The translations under genes and the position numbers were made by a program. Of a stretch of DNA of 11,483 bases, positions 1 through 6,691 are shown piece after piece. The notes beneath the pieces are model-generated. The model was not told the origin of the DNA, did not search any database, and worked only from the letters and a program-made list of their open reading frames with translations. The stretch is from Deltaproteobacteria bacterium (GTDB lineage: Bacteria > SAR324 > JACQKK01): assembly GCA_029858165.1 (NCBI GenBank), contig JAOUFO010000033.1:1-11483 (forward strand). Reading direction: 5' to 3'. Position 1 is the first letter of the stretch, and each line of letters opens with the position of its first letter.

Positions 1-1610
1 TTGGACATGACCATTGGACCACAGAAAAACAAGCAGACCCGTGAACCGATCAACTGGGTTACCGTGATGTCCACATCATCCGTCAACCCGGTCAGGCTGA
101 TGGTGTAGGATTTCCCCCAAGGTAAACTGATGGTGTACAGGCTGGTGCCATTGTTCACGGTTCCCTGATGCACCACCGGGGGGCCGGAAAAAGTGGGAAA
201 AGTAATCACCTCCGCCTGATAGCCGGTCACGGTCACCGCGGCCGTGGCGCTGATCACCGGCGCGCCAACCGGGGCGGGCACATCCGCCGTGACCACCGCC
301 TGGCCCGTGGCTGTCCCCAAAGCCAATCCCTGGGTGCCGGGGGCGTTGCTGACCGATAACGCCGGGTTGTTGCTGGTCCAGGTGACCCCCTGGGTCAGAG
401 GTTGGGTGGTGCCGTCGGTGTAGGTTCCCGTGGCATCCATTTGTCGGGTGTTGCCCACAACCAGGATGGAAGATGCCGGGGTGACTGCCAAAGAAACCAG
501 TTCCGCGGCGGAAACCGAAACCGAAGCTGTGCCCAGGAACCCGTTCAGGGCGGCAGTCACCACCGCACTGCCCACCTGGGCGGCAGTGGCCAATCCTTCA
601 ACACCGGGGGTGTTGCCGACTGTCACCGCCGGAGAGTCGCTGGACCACGCCGCCGCCCGGGTGATGGGCTGGGTGGTGCCATCGGTGTAAGTGCCTGTGG
701 CGATAAGTTGCCGGAAAAGTCCTTTGGGCAGACTGGTTATGGCCGGGGTGACAGCGATAGACACCAATTGGGCCGGGGACACCGTCACCTGGGCGGTGGC
801 GGTCAGGCCGCCGGAATCGGTGGCGGTCACCATGTAAACCCCTTGCGCCAGGGTGGTCAGCCCCCCCCCCGCCACGCCCAAACCTGCCGGGTTGTCCACA
901 GTCCAGGTCACTTTGCCGGTCAGGTCCTGCTGAGTGCCGTCACTAAAAGTTCCGGAGGCGATCAATTGAGCGCCCAATCCCAGAGGGATGGTGGTCTGGG
1001 CCGGGGTCACCGCCAGGGAAACCAGGGTGGCCCCTGTTACCGCAATGGTGATTTGGGCCGTTTTTCCGGATGCGGGGTCCCGGGCGGTAATAACCACGGT
1101 GCCCGCAGATATTCCATCCACCCACCCTCCGGAAACCTGGGCCACCTTGGGATTGGAACTGGTCCATTCCACCTGACCGGATACATCCCCGGGCAGCCGC
1201 TCATGATACAACCCGATGGCCAGCAACCGCATCCCGGTGGAGGCGGCCAGCACCGGGGTGCTCAACGCCAACCGGGATACAACCGCCCCGACACCATGCC
1301 GGGATCCATGGCCTTTCCCAGGATGACCTTCATCCTTGTGGTGGTCCCCTTCTCCGTTGTGATCCTCATTCTCACGGCGGGCTTCATTTTCGTGGTTGCT
1401 GTCATGATCGGAGTCGTTGTCATCGTCGGGTGTTATTGTTACAGCCCGGGCCTGATTGATCAACCCCTCCGGGACAATCTGCAACCCCCTCAACACGGCC
1501 TGACCGCTTCCATCCTGGGTAGACCCCCCCTGGCCCCCGCTCCCGGATCCTCCACCACAGCCGGACAGGATCAATCCCCCAAACATAAGAAATAAAAACA
1601 TTCTTTTCAT
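1..1610 (-). CDS. Ig-like (Big-type) repeat lipoprotein, 3' end outside window
   Basis: Probable exported lipoprotein of unknown specific function; 536 residues are visible and the reading frame is still open at the window edge. The start is ATG at 1610, preceded by GGAGG with a 5-nt spacer. Residues 1-18 form a lipoprotein signal (KR, hydrophobic core, LILSGC; Cys18 would be lipidated), followed by a Gly/Ser linker. Residues about 61-105 are very rich in Asp, Glu, His and Asn (DDDNDSDHDSNHENE and so on), possibly a metal-binding or flexible spacer. Four Ig-like repeats follow, at about 112-194, 195-280, 281-367 and 368-462. The last three share LVSLAVTPA, then TGTYTDGTTQP and WTSxNPA, as in Big-type bacterial Ig domains. 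The final visible part (SLYTISLPWGKSYTISLTGL, then DDVDITV) resembles the start of a PPC domain. Big and PPC domains are typical of adhesins and secreted proteins. The fold is well supported; the role is not known. Confidence 0.88.
   Translation of the reverse strand, partial: MKRMFLFLMFGGLILSGCGGGSGSGGQGGSTQDGSGQAVLRGLQIVPEGLINQARAVTITPDDDNDSDHDSNHENEARRENEDHNGEGDHHKDEGHPGKGHGSRHGVGAVVSRLALSTPVLAASTGMRLLAIGLYHERLPGDVSGQVEWTSSNPKVAQVSGGWVDGISAGTVVITARDPASGKTAQITIAVTGATLVSLAVTPAQTTIPLGLGAQLIASGTFSDGTQQDLTGKVTWTVDNPAGLGVAGGGLTTLAQGVYMVTATDSGGLTATAQVTVSPAQLVSIAVTPAITSLPKGLFRQLIATGTYTDGTTQPITRAAAWSSDSPAVTVGNTPGVEGLATAAQVGSAVVTAALNGFLGTASVSVSAAELVSLAVTPASSILVVGNTRQMDATGTYTDGTTQPLTQGVTWTSNNPALSVSNAPGTQGLALGTATGQAVVTADVPAPVGAPVISATAAVTVTGYQAEVITFPTFSGPPVVHQGTVNNGTSLYTISLPWGKSYTISLTGLTDDVDITVTQLIGSRVCLFFCGPMVMS
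402..709 (-). repeat. Near-identical DNA stretches of adjacent Ig-like repeats
   Basis: The segments at about 402-446 and 665-709 are nearly the same at the DNA level (both contain GGGTGGTGCC, then TCGGTGTA, then the bases encoding TGTYTDGTTQP). They lie one repeat unit (about 263 bp) apart in the lipoprotein gene. This suggests fairly recent duplication or gene conversion of one Ig-like module, and such repeats can change number by recombination. Confidence 0.6.
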
Positions 1611-1764
1611 GACGGCCTCCACCCAAAAAAATGAGCCATTTGTTTTCAACCCCCAAGGAAGGACCGTCCACAGGGGGCGGGTCAATCTATGAGTTGATTT
1701 TGAATTCCTATTGGATGCTTTTTTCCGGGCCTGAGATTTGACCGGCTTCAGAAAACTTAAGGAT

Positions 1765-1792
1765 AATATACATTATAGGAATTTTTTTTCAA
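1765..1792 (-). promoter_or_regulatory. Candidate sigma70 promoter of the lipoprotein gene
   Basis: On the minus strand TTGAAA (1792-1787) is followed after 16 bp by TATATT (1770-1765), inside the only strongly AT-rich stretch of the area (about 1690-1835). A second -10-like TATAAT overlaps at 1777-1772 but has no -35 at a suitable distance. The predicted transcript would have a leader of about 145 nt before the ATG at 1610. No operator is evident. Confidence 0.5.
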
Positions 1793-1829
1793 GGATTATT
1801 TTTCGGGAAATCGTAAGAAAAACGTTAAT

Positions 1830-1874
1830 AAATAGGGGTTTAGCCAGTCGTTGAAAGGGGTTTTTCCCCTATTT
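1830..1874 (-). terminator. Inverted repeat at the end of the paralog pair, possible terminator
   Basis: A perfect 9-bp inverted repeat AAATAGGGG (1830-1838) / CCCCTATTT (1866-1874) overlaps the stop codon of the gene ending at 1869. A shorter alternative hairpin, AGGGG-TTTTT-CCCCT (1856-1870), competes for the same right arm. Reading leftward the structure is followed by ATTAACGTTTTTC, a broken T-run, so it may end transcription of the pair before the lipoprotein promoter. The two structures exclude each other; termination is inference. Confidence 0.4.
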
Positions 1875-2708
1875 CAGAAAAGCCACCGGCACCCTGGATT
1901 CTTCTTTTTTTCCCTCCGGTTGACCGCAAATCACCGCTTTTTCCCCTTTTTCCAAACGGTCCTGCAACCTAAGCATGGCCTGGGTATCGCGCCCCTCCAG
2001 CCACATATCCGGGGGCAGGCGCACAATGGAATACTCCGGGTCCCCCACCGCGGCCCGCAGGTGAGGCTCCTCCACTTTCAGCCGGTAGGTCAGGGAATCG
2101 GGCCGGGTATGGGCCGGGGTGTAGGCACTAAGCAATTCCAGGGGGCCGAACCGGGTATGGATGTGGAGAGCCCCGGTGGACCATTGGGTTACCCCGCATT
2201 GAAAATCCGCCTGGAACATTTTCAGGGCCAGGGCTTTGGTCAACAATCCCAGCCCCTGCCAAGGCCGGTGGGGCACCAGACTTTTTAAAGAGGACAGGTT
2301 GTGGCCCACCCAAACCCCCGGCTGATGGCTGGGAATGGCGGCGTAAATGGACAGGGGAATCCAATCGGGATCCCCTTTTTTCACCTGCAACACCTCCCGC
2401 TCGGAGGAGGTGAGTTGATTTTGTGGAATGGCAAACCCGAACACCGCCCCGGTGATGGCCGCCCCGTCAAAAAATATCCATTGGGGCATATGCAAACCCC
2501 GGGGGCCAAACGACAGTCGGTCTATCACCTGAATCCGCTCCAAAAACGGGCGGGAATCCATGCGCAAAGGATTTACCGACAGCCCCACAGGAACACCGAA
2601 AGGGGGAAGATTCAACAGGGGAATCATATCGGGGGTGGCCACCACATAAGGCACCAACTGGGCCAATACCCCTGGATATTTGGTTGCCAGCACCGGATTT
2701 TCGGTCAT
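1869..2708 (-). CDS. Protein of unknown function, downstream member of a paralogous pair
   Basis: A 279-residue protein that I do not recognise. The start is ATG at 2708, with a consensus AGGAGG 4 nt upstream. There is no signal peptide and no clear membrane helix, so it is probably cytoplasmic. It aligns over most of its length with the gene just upstream. Shared blocks include VVATP (22-26), VNPLxxxSxPFLxxIxxID (45-63), SFGPRGLHMPQWIFFDG (66-82), a WIPLS block, and near the C-terminal half FGPLELLSAYTPAHT, which matches LGPLRLTSGFTPAHS in the partner. Its ATG overlaps the stop of the upstream gene (ATGA), so translation is probably coupled. The ALAL/LGPL/TPAH half faintly recalls acyltransferase folds, but I have no catalytic motif to support that. 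The gene is real; its function is unknown. Confidence 0.85.
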   Translation of the reverse strand: MTENPVLATKYPGVLAQLVPYVVATPDMIPLLNLPPFGVPVGLSVNPLRMDSRPFLERIQVIDRLSFGPRGLHMPQWIFFDGAAITGAVFGFAIPQNQLTSSEREVLQVKKGDPDWIPLSIYAAIPSHQPGVWVGHNLSSLKSLVPHRPWQGLGLLTKALALKMFQADFQCGVTQWSTGALHIHTRFGPLELLSAYTPAHTRPDSLTYRLKVEEPHLRAAVGDPEYSIVRLPPDMWLEGRDTQAMLRLQDRLEKGEKAVICGQPEGKKEESRVPVAFLK

Positions 2709-3640
2709 GGTTCCTCCTTTTGGCCCGCATCCGGGAAGAATTCCTTCGCGACAGGCAGGGGTTTCCCCAACCCAAAAGGAGGCTGGGGGTCAGAAGCCTG
2801 CTCCACCCGGATGGGCACCCGCACCCGGTCCCCCAGAGTTTGGGGGGGGCCCGCCACCCAGCATGGGTGGCCCGCCTCCACCAGCCCCTGAAGGAAAATC
2901 AACCCCGCGTCCTCATCGGCATCCAGCCAGCCGCCGGGTTCCCCCCACAGTCGGCCCCCCTGGGCTGCATCTGCCCCCAAAAGCGCTTCCAAGGATTCCG
3001 GGGGGGTATCCACCCAGAAGATGGCGGTTTTCCAATCAGAATGGGCCGGGGTGAAACCACTGGTCAACCTTAACGGCCCCAGCCGGGAAAAAATTTCCAT
3101 GTTGGGGCTGCGCCATTGGTGGATGGCCCACAACCGTCGGATTCCCAGGCGGGAAAGGGTGGCGGCCAGGGTCAACGCCTTCAGTTGGGCCGGACCAGCC
3201 CCCGGCGCCACTTCGTTGGCACTGCACAGGGAATAAGCAAACCAACTGTCGGGGGGAACCGTCCTTGTCAGGTGCGGGATCAGGATGGCCATGGAAAGAG
3301 GCACCAACCCCTGGTATCCGGGGGGGACATTCAACAACCTCCGCAGGCTGGCCCCCGTATGGGATGCCTCCATGCCGTACCCGGTCACCACCCCCGGCAA
3401 TTCCCCACAATCAAACAAAGCCCAGCGGGGCATATCCAACCCTGTGGGCCCATAAGAAACCTCATCCAGCCGGTGAAGCAGGGTTAAAAACGGCTCGCTG
3501 GCCAACAACAACGGGTTCACCTGATGACTTTCCGCCGGAAACAACCCCTCATCCCGGCGGATGTGGATTCCCGGCACCGCCACCACAAAATCCGTCAGCC
3601 TGGACAACGACCGGGAAAACAATCGGATGGAACCGGCCAT
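2705..3640 (-). CDS. Protein of unknown function, upstream member of a paralogous pair
   Basis: A 311-residue protein of unknown function, homologous to the gene downstream. I chose ATG at 3640 (MAGSIRLFSRSL), which has GGGAG 9 nt upstream and makes the N-terminus match the paralog (VVAVP at 19-23 against VVATP at 22-26). A TTG start at 3733 in the same frame is possible but would add about 31 residues absent from the partner. Conserved blocks are VNPLLLASEPFLTLLHRLD (41-59), SYGPTGLDMPRWALFD (62-77), LVPLS, LKALTLAATLSRLGIRRLW and FSRLGPLRLTSGFTPAHS. The C-terminal stretch after the shared region is longer than in the partner and rich in Pro and Gly. The stop codon overlaps the next ATG, pointing to a two-gene operon whose products may work together, perhaps as a heterodimer (inference). 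It is divergent from glyA across about 300 bp. Confidence 0.82.
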   Translation of the reverse strand: MAGSIRLFSRSLSRLTDFVVAVPGIHIRRDEGLFPAESHQVNPLLLASEPFLTLLHRLDEVSYGPTGLDMPRWALFDCGELPGVVTGYGMEASHTGASLRRLLNVPPGYQGLVPLSMAILIPHLTRTVPPDSWFAYSLCSANEVAPGAGPAQLKALTLAATLSRLGIRRLWAIHQWRSPNMEIFSRLGPLRLTSGFTPAHSDWKTAIFWVDTPPESLEALLGADAAQGGRLWGEPGGWLDADEDAGLIFLQGLVEAGHPCWVAGPPQTLGDRVRVPIRVEQASDPQPPFGLGKPLPVAKEFFPDAGQKEEP

Positions 3641-3820
3641 TTGGATAAACTCCCGGAAAGGTGAACCAACCGCCCCGCCCAATCCCCTTTTCCCTGTCGC
3701 TGGAAACCGGATGGGGCCGGATGGAGACAACAACCTTGGTTGGGGTGCGGTATCGGTTTTTCTTCATCTTACCATTTTCCCGGTGGAAGTCCCACAACCG
3801 CCCGCCGGGGGGGATAACCT

Positions 3821-3849
3821 TTGCAGGATGGCCTTCCCCATGGTTTAAT
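3821..3849 (+). promoter_or_regulatory. Candidate sigma70 promoter of glyA
   Basis: TTGCAG (3821-3826) and TTTAAT (3844-3849) are separated by exactly 17 bp, matching the sigma70 consensus at 4/6 and 5/6 positions. Transcription would begin near 3856, giving a leader of about 90 nt. The site lies in the 306-bp divergent intergenic region 3641-3946. I see no clear promoter for the leftward pair there, and no riboswitch fold that I can name in the leader. Confidence 0.5.
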
Positions 3850-3946
3850 GTTTTTGATCCCTTACCCGGCACCAACCCGTTTTGCCTTAAACCCTTTCAG
3901 CGACATCCATTCATTCCACACCCAAAAAGCCAAAAGGACTGAACCC

Positions 3947-5248
3947 ATGAAATATTCCGTACTCCCCATCAGCGACCCGGAAGTGTATGAAATGGTCAAA
4001 GGGGAATCCATCCGTGAAAGTGAAGGGCTGGAGCTGATCCCTTCTGAAAACTATGTGTCCGAAGCGGTGTTGGAAGCCCTGGGGACACTGTTTACCAACA
4101 AGTACGCCGAGGGCACCCCCGGCCGACGGTATTATGGGGGCCAGACCTACACCGACCAGATAGAATCCCTGGCCATCAACCGGGCCAAAGCACTGTTCGG
4201 GGCGGACCACGCCAATGTGCAACCGCTTTCCGGCGCGGCGGCCAACCTATGCGTGTATTCCGCGTGGCTGGATGTGGGGGATACGGTATTGGCCATGGAC
4301 CTGGGCCACGGCGGCCATTTGACCCATGGGGCGCCAGTCACCTTTGCCGCCAAGGCGTTCAATTTCATTCGCTACAAAATGAAGGATATCCACACCGGAG
4401 AAATTGACTACGACCATCTGGAGGCCCTGGCCTTGGAGCACAAACCCAAAATCATTCTGGCCGGGTTTTCGGCTTACCCCAGGGATTTGGATTACAAACG
4501 GTTTGTGGCCATCGCCGAAAAAATCGGGGCGGTGGCCATGGCCGATATGGCCCACATTGCCGGGTTGATTGCCGCGGGGGTGTTGGCCAACCCTTTAAAG
4601 GCCGGGTTTCATGTGATGACCACCACCACCCACAAAACCCTGCGGGGACCCAGAGGGGCCATGATTCTCAGCCGGGGAATAGCAGGGAACCCCCTGAAGG
4701 CCCCGGAAAAAACCCTGGCGAATCTGCCCACCCTCATAGACCGGGCGGTGTTTCCCGGTCTTCAGGGCGGCCCCCACATGCACCAGATCGCCGCCATCGC
4801 CGTGGCCCTGAAAGAGGCATCCACCCCCGCCTTTCAACAATACGGGGCCGATGTGGTTGCCAACGCCAAACAGTTGGCCGCCCGGTTGATGGAAAAAGGA
4901 TGTGAACTGGTGACCAACGGCACCAGCAACCATCTGATCATGTTGAACACCATGGCCTCCTTCGGCAAAAACGGGGCCGAAATTCAGGAATTGTTGGAAT
5001 CGGCAGGCATCACCCTGAATAAAAACGCCGTACCGGATGACCCCCTGCCTCCCTTTAAGCCTTCCGGGGTGCGGCTGGGGACCCCCGCCGCCACCTCCAG
5101 GGGATTGAAGGCGGCCCACATGGACCAGATAGCCGACTGGATTGTTGCTTTGGCCCGGCAGGAAGCCGCGCCGGAGGATGTGCGCAAACTGGTCAGGCAA
5201 ATGTGTCTGGCTCATCCCACCCCCAGCGGGCTGGTGGAGCGGGGATAA
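3947..5248 (+). CDS. glyA: Serine hydroxymethyltransferase
   Basis: This PLP enzyme interconverts serine plus tetrahydrofolate with glycine plus 5,10-methylene-tetrahydrofolate and is a main source of one-carbon units; it is cytoplasmic. The start at 3947 (MKYSVLPISDPEVYE) has AGGA 8 nt upstream. The 433 residues are close to the usual length of about 417. Visible family signatures are LELIPSENYVSEAVLEALG, TNKYAEGTPGRRYYGG, NVQPLSGAAAN, DMAHIAGLIAAGV and the PLP-lysine motif TTTTHKTLRGPRG, with Lys230 (E. coli Lys229) as the Schiff-base residue. FPGLQGGPHMHQIAAIAVAL near the middle is also typical. The protein looks intact. A small gene follows 55 nt downstream and may be cotranscribed. Confidence 0.98.
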   Translation: MKYSVLPISDPEVYEMVKGESIRESEGLELIPSENYVSEAVLEALGTLFTNKYAEGTPGRRYYGGQTYTDQIESLAINRAKALFGADHANVQPLSGAAANLCVYSAWLDVGDTVLAMDLGHGGHLTHGAPVTFAAKAFNFIRYKMKDIHTGEIDYDHLEALALEHKPKIILAGFSAYPRDLDYKRFVAIAEKIGAVAMADMAHIAGLIAAGVLANPLKAGFHVMTTTTHKTLRGPRGAMILSRGIAGNPLKAPEKTLANLPTLIDRAVFPGLQGGPHMHQIAAIAVALKEASTPAFQQYGADVVANAKQLAARLMEKGCELVTNGTSNHLIMLNTMASFGKNGAEIQELLESAGITLNKNAVPDDPLPPFKPSGVRLGTPAATSRGLKAAHMDQIADWIVALARQEAAPEDVRKLVRQMCLAHPTPSGLVERG

Positions 5249-5303
5249 CCCGGCTCCACCTTTCCAACCCCCCATCCAAACCCCCACAGAAAGGCCCCAA
5301 CCG

Positions 5304-5639
5304 ATGGCAGCCGAAAAAAAAGACCCCACCCCCATAGAACTGACCGTCCGCAACCATGTGGAAGTCACCCCCGTATCCGGCGCTTTCGGCGGGTTCGGGG
5401 CCAATGATATGTTTCGGGTGAATTTTCATTACGATGACATGAAGCTGGGCATTCAGATTCAGGATGGCAAGGAGGTGATAGAGCCGTTGGGCATCACCCG
5501 GGAAATTCAGGCCCGGCTGGTTATGAACCCCCAGACAGCCATCTCCATTTCCATCTGGATGATGAAAGCCCTGGCCGAAAGAGGGCTGATCAAACCGGAG
5601 GATATTGCAAACCACCTGGCAGGCAAAGATGTCAATTGA
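5304..5639 (+). CDS. Small conserved-looking protein of unknown function
   Basis: A 111-residue soluble protein that I do not recognise. The start is ATG at 5304 with AAAGG 9 nt upstream; the frame is open further back into glyA, but no better start is seen there. The sequence runs through a beta-rich middle (VEVTPVSGAFGGFGANDMFRV, then FHYDDMKLGIQIQDG) to a helical end (RLVMNPQTAISISIWMMKAL and LIKPEDIANHLAG). The RLVMNPQTA stretch faintly recalls small DUF3467-like proteins, but I would not assign it. It lies 55 nt after glyA on the same strand, so it is probably part of that transcript. A dispersed repeat begins one base after its stop codon. Codon use matches the neighbours. Confidence 0.75.
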   Translation: MAAEKKDPTPIELTVRNHVEVTPVSGAFGGFGANDMFRVNFHYDDMKLGIQIQDGKEVIEPLGITREIQARLVMNPQTAISISIWMMKALAERGLIKPEDIANHLAGKDVN

Positions 5640-5640
5640 A

Positions 5641-5717
5641 CCCCAAAAAGAAAGGCGGCGTAAGCCCGCCCCAAAGGGCCGGAAGGCCCTTGGCGGTGCT
5701 GAAGCCGCTGGACAGGA
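5641..5717 (+). repeat. Dispersed hairpin repeat, copy 1
   Basis: A 77-nt unit starting one base after the preceding stop codon. It contains AAAAAGAAAGGCGGCG and ends in GCTGAAGCCGCTGGACAGG. It folds as three successive hairpins: GGCGG/CCGCC, then AAGGGCC-GGAA-GGCCCTT (5674-5691), then a short GCGG/CCGC stem. The same unit recurs at 5984-6061 and 6062-6139. In those copies the middle stem has a different sequence but still pairs, which suggests that the structure is kept. A REP-like dispersed element or 3'-end stabiliser is the likely class. Confidence 0.75.
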
Positions 5718-5958
5718 ACCTCCCTCTCCCCGGTCGCATTCCGCGACAGGAACAACCCCTCTCCCCGCCTGCCTGACGGCAGGCACCCCTCCCCAAACAG
5801 GGAGGGGTTGAGCCATGCATTTTTAACTGGATGGCGTCCAACTGGCTTGTGGTTGTTCGGCTTTGCTGTTTGTTGAATCCATTGAAATGTAGAAGGTTAT
5901 TCCCCCATCCCTGTGTGGGGAGGGGGGCGCCCGAAGGGCGGGGGGAGAGGGAAATTTT
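5717..5958. repeat. CCCTCTCCCC-type palindromic element inserted between repeat halves
   Basis: This 242-nt block lies between two exact 24-nt copies (5693-5716 and 5959-5982) of the end of the 78-nt repeat. It is bounded by the inverted repeat CCCTCTCCCC (5722-5731) / GGGGAGAGGG (5942-5951), with another CCCCTCTCCCC at 5756-5766. Inside are hairpins GTCGC/GCGAC (5733-5747), GCCTGCC-TGAC-GGCAGGC (5767-5784), ACCCCTCCC/GGGAGGGGT (5785-5808), CCCCCATCCC/GGGAGGGGGG with one mismatch (5902-5927) and CGCCC-GAA-GGGCG (5928-5940). The core 5809-5900 is less structured and shows no gene. It resembles the small non-coding palindromic elements scattered through many proteobacterial genomes. Confidence 0.6.
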
Positions 5959-6139
5959 GCGGTGCTGAAGCCGCTGGACAGGGCCAAAAAGAAAGGCGGC
6001 GTAAGCCCGCCCAAAGCCGCCGACAGGCGGATGGCGGTGCTGAAGCCGCTGGACAGGACCCCCAAAAAGAAAGGCGGCGTAAGCCCGCCCAAAGCCGCCG
6101 ACAGGCGGATGGCGGTGCTGAAGCCGCTGGACAGGACCC
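5959..6139 (+). repeat. Tandem hairpin repeats, one partial and two full 78-nt copies
   Basis: A partial copy (5959-5983) is followed by two essentially identical 78-nt units (5984-6061 and 6062-6139) with the same AAAAAGAAAGGCGGCG start and CTGAAGCCGCTGGACAGG end as copy 1. Each carries the hairpin CCGCC-GACA-GGCGG (6017-6030 and 6095-6108) where copy 1 has AAGGGCC-GGAA-GGCCCTT. Open frames on both strands translate these units into repeated peptides such as MAVLKPLDR. They have no ribosome binding site and mirror the repeat period, so I do not call them genes. Confidence 0.8.
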
Positions 6140-6273
6140 CCAACTTCAGGCAATTTTGCCAGACTGCCAAGTGACAGCGGATTTTATCCACCCAGAATAT
6201 CCAACATCAGGATCCTCTTCAGTGGGGATTGCCTGTTCCCAATGGTTCAGAAGTGCGGGCAGGAAACAGAAAT

Positions 6274-6366
6274 ATGAAAATAAAGACCTTGAAACTGGCT
6301 CATTTTCGCGGAGCGGTGGATTTAGAGATCAGTTTTGATGAAAAACTAAACGAGACCTCTGAATAA
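6274..6366 (+). pseudogene. Truncated 5' start of an AAA/RecF-SMC-like ATPase gene
   Basis: ATG at 6274 (AGGA 10 nt upstream) opens a 30-residue frame whose first 26 residues, MKIKTLKLAHFRG, then AVDLEISFDEKLN, closely fit the beginning of AAA-family ATPases of the RecF/SMC/AAA_23 type. In those proteins this stretch leads straight into the Walker A loop (VGxNGxGKS). Here, exactly where Walker A should begin, the sequence turns into ETSE and a TAA stop. No Walker A or later motif is found downstream. I read it as the leftover start of a gene cut off by an insertion or deletion at about 6350; as a functional peptide it would make little sense. Confidence 0.6.
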
Positions 6367-6424
6367 CCCCCTTCAATTCCAGTTTCCTTCCCGCCGACCT
6401 CAATTTACGCTGTCATGAATGTAA

Positions 6425-6446
6425 CCACCTCCAGGTGGCTGTTTTT
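6425..6446 (+). terminator. Rho-independent terminator-like hairpin
   Basis: CCACCT-CC-AGGTGG (6425-6438) is followed by CTGTTTTT (6439-6446), the layout of an intrinsic terminator reading rightward. A second small hairpin, CCCC-TTTTC-GGGG, follows at once (about 6447-6460). No complete rightward gene ends just upstream, so it may be left over from lost sequence, or it may shield the nor genes from read-through. Confidence 0.5.
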
Positions 6447-6548
6447 CCCCTTTTCGGGGGATGCTCCAGGTGAGAACCGGGATTTTGGACACAATTTCGC
6501 CCTAAGCGGCGGCCTCCAGCAAGGTCATTCTTTTGAGAATGAAGACCA

Positions 6549-6614
6549 TCACCAACAGAGTAGGCAAATCAAAAAACCAGCAAAGCTCTCTTCCCCGGTT
6601 TTCTTTCCAATCAT
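6549..6614 (-). pseudogene. Broken short reading frame with a strong ribosome binding site
   Basis: On the minus strand, AGGAGG lies 6 nt before ATG at 6614 and starts a 21-residue frame (MIGKKTGEESFAGFLICLLC, then W) that ends at TGA. An alternative frame continues a little further to a TAG near 6500. The consensus ribosome binding site suggests that a real gene once began here, possibly the transposase of the suspected relic element. The remaining peptide is too short to identify. Confidence 0.25.
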
Positions 6615-6691
6615 GGAACTCCTCCTGGAGAGTTAGCGTTAGTAAGCGTTGAACCATGGCAATCCTTCAAAACGTTCCTATCAACCGGCAG

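Noticed and set aside
402..1595. Long plus-strand open frame (397 codons)
   Set aside because: It is antisense to the lipoprotein gene, whose frame has a lipobox, a good ribosome site and repeated Ig-like motifs. The plus-strand translation is Gly/Arg/His-rich with no domain, as expected of the complement of a GC-rich gene.
3549..3875. Minus-strand frame of 108 codons upstream of the paralog pair
   Set aside because: It overlaps the start of the gene beginning at 3640 in another frame, lacks any recognisable motif, and covers the glyA promoter candidate.
4595..5404. Long minus-strand frame opposite glyA
   Set aside because: glyA is unmistakable on the plus strand with its catalytic lysine motif; the antisense product is Gly-rich with no motif.
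5641..6139. CRISPR array
   Set aside because: The repeats are 78 nt long, directly tandem without unique spacers, and internally palindromic; this is not a repeat-spacer layout and no cas gene is present.
5632..6191. Overlapping minus-strand frames with repeated peptides (SSGFSTAIRLSAALGGLTPP)
   Set aside because: The peptide periodicity is just the 78-nt DNA repeat; there is no convincing start site, and plus-strand frames show the same effect (MAVLKPLDR). Best explained as non-coding repeats.
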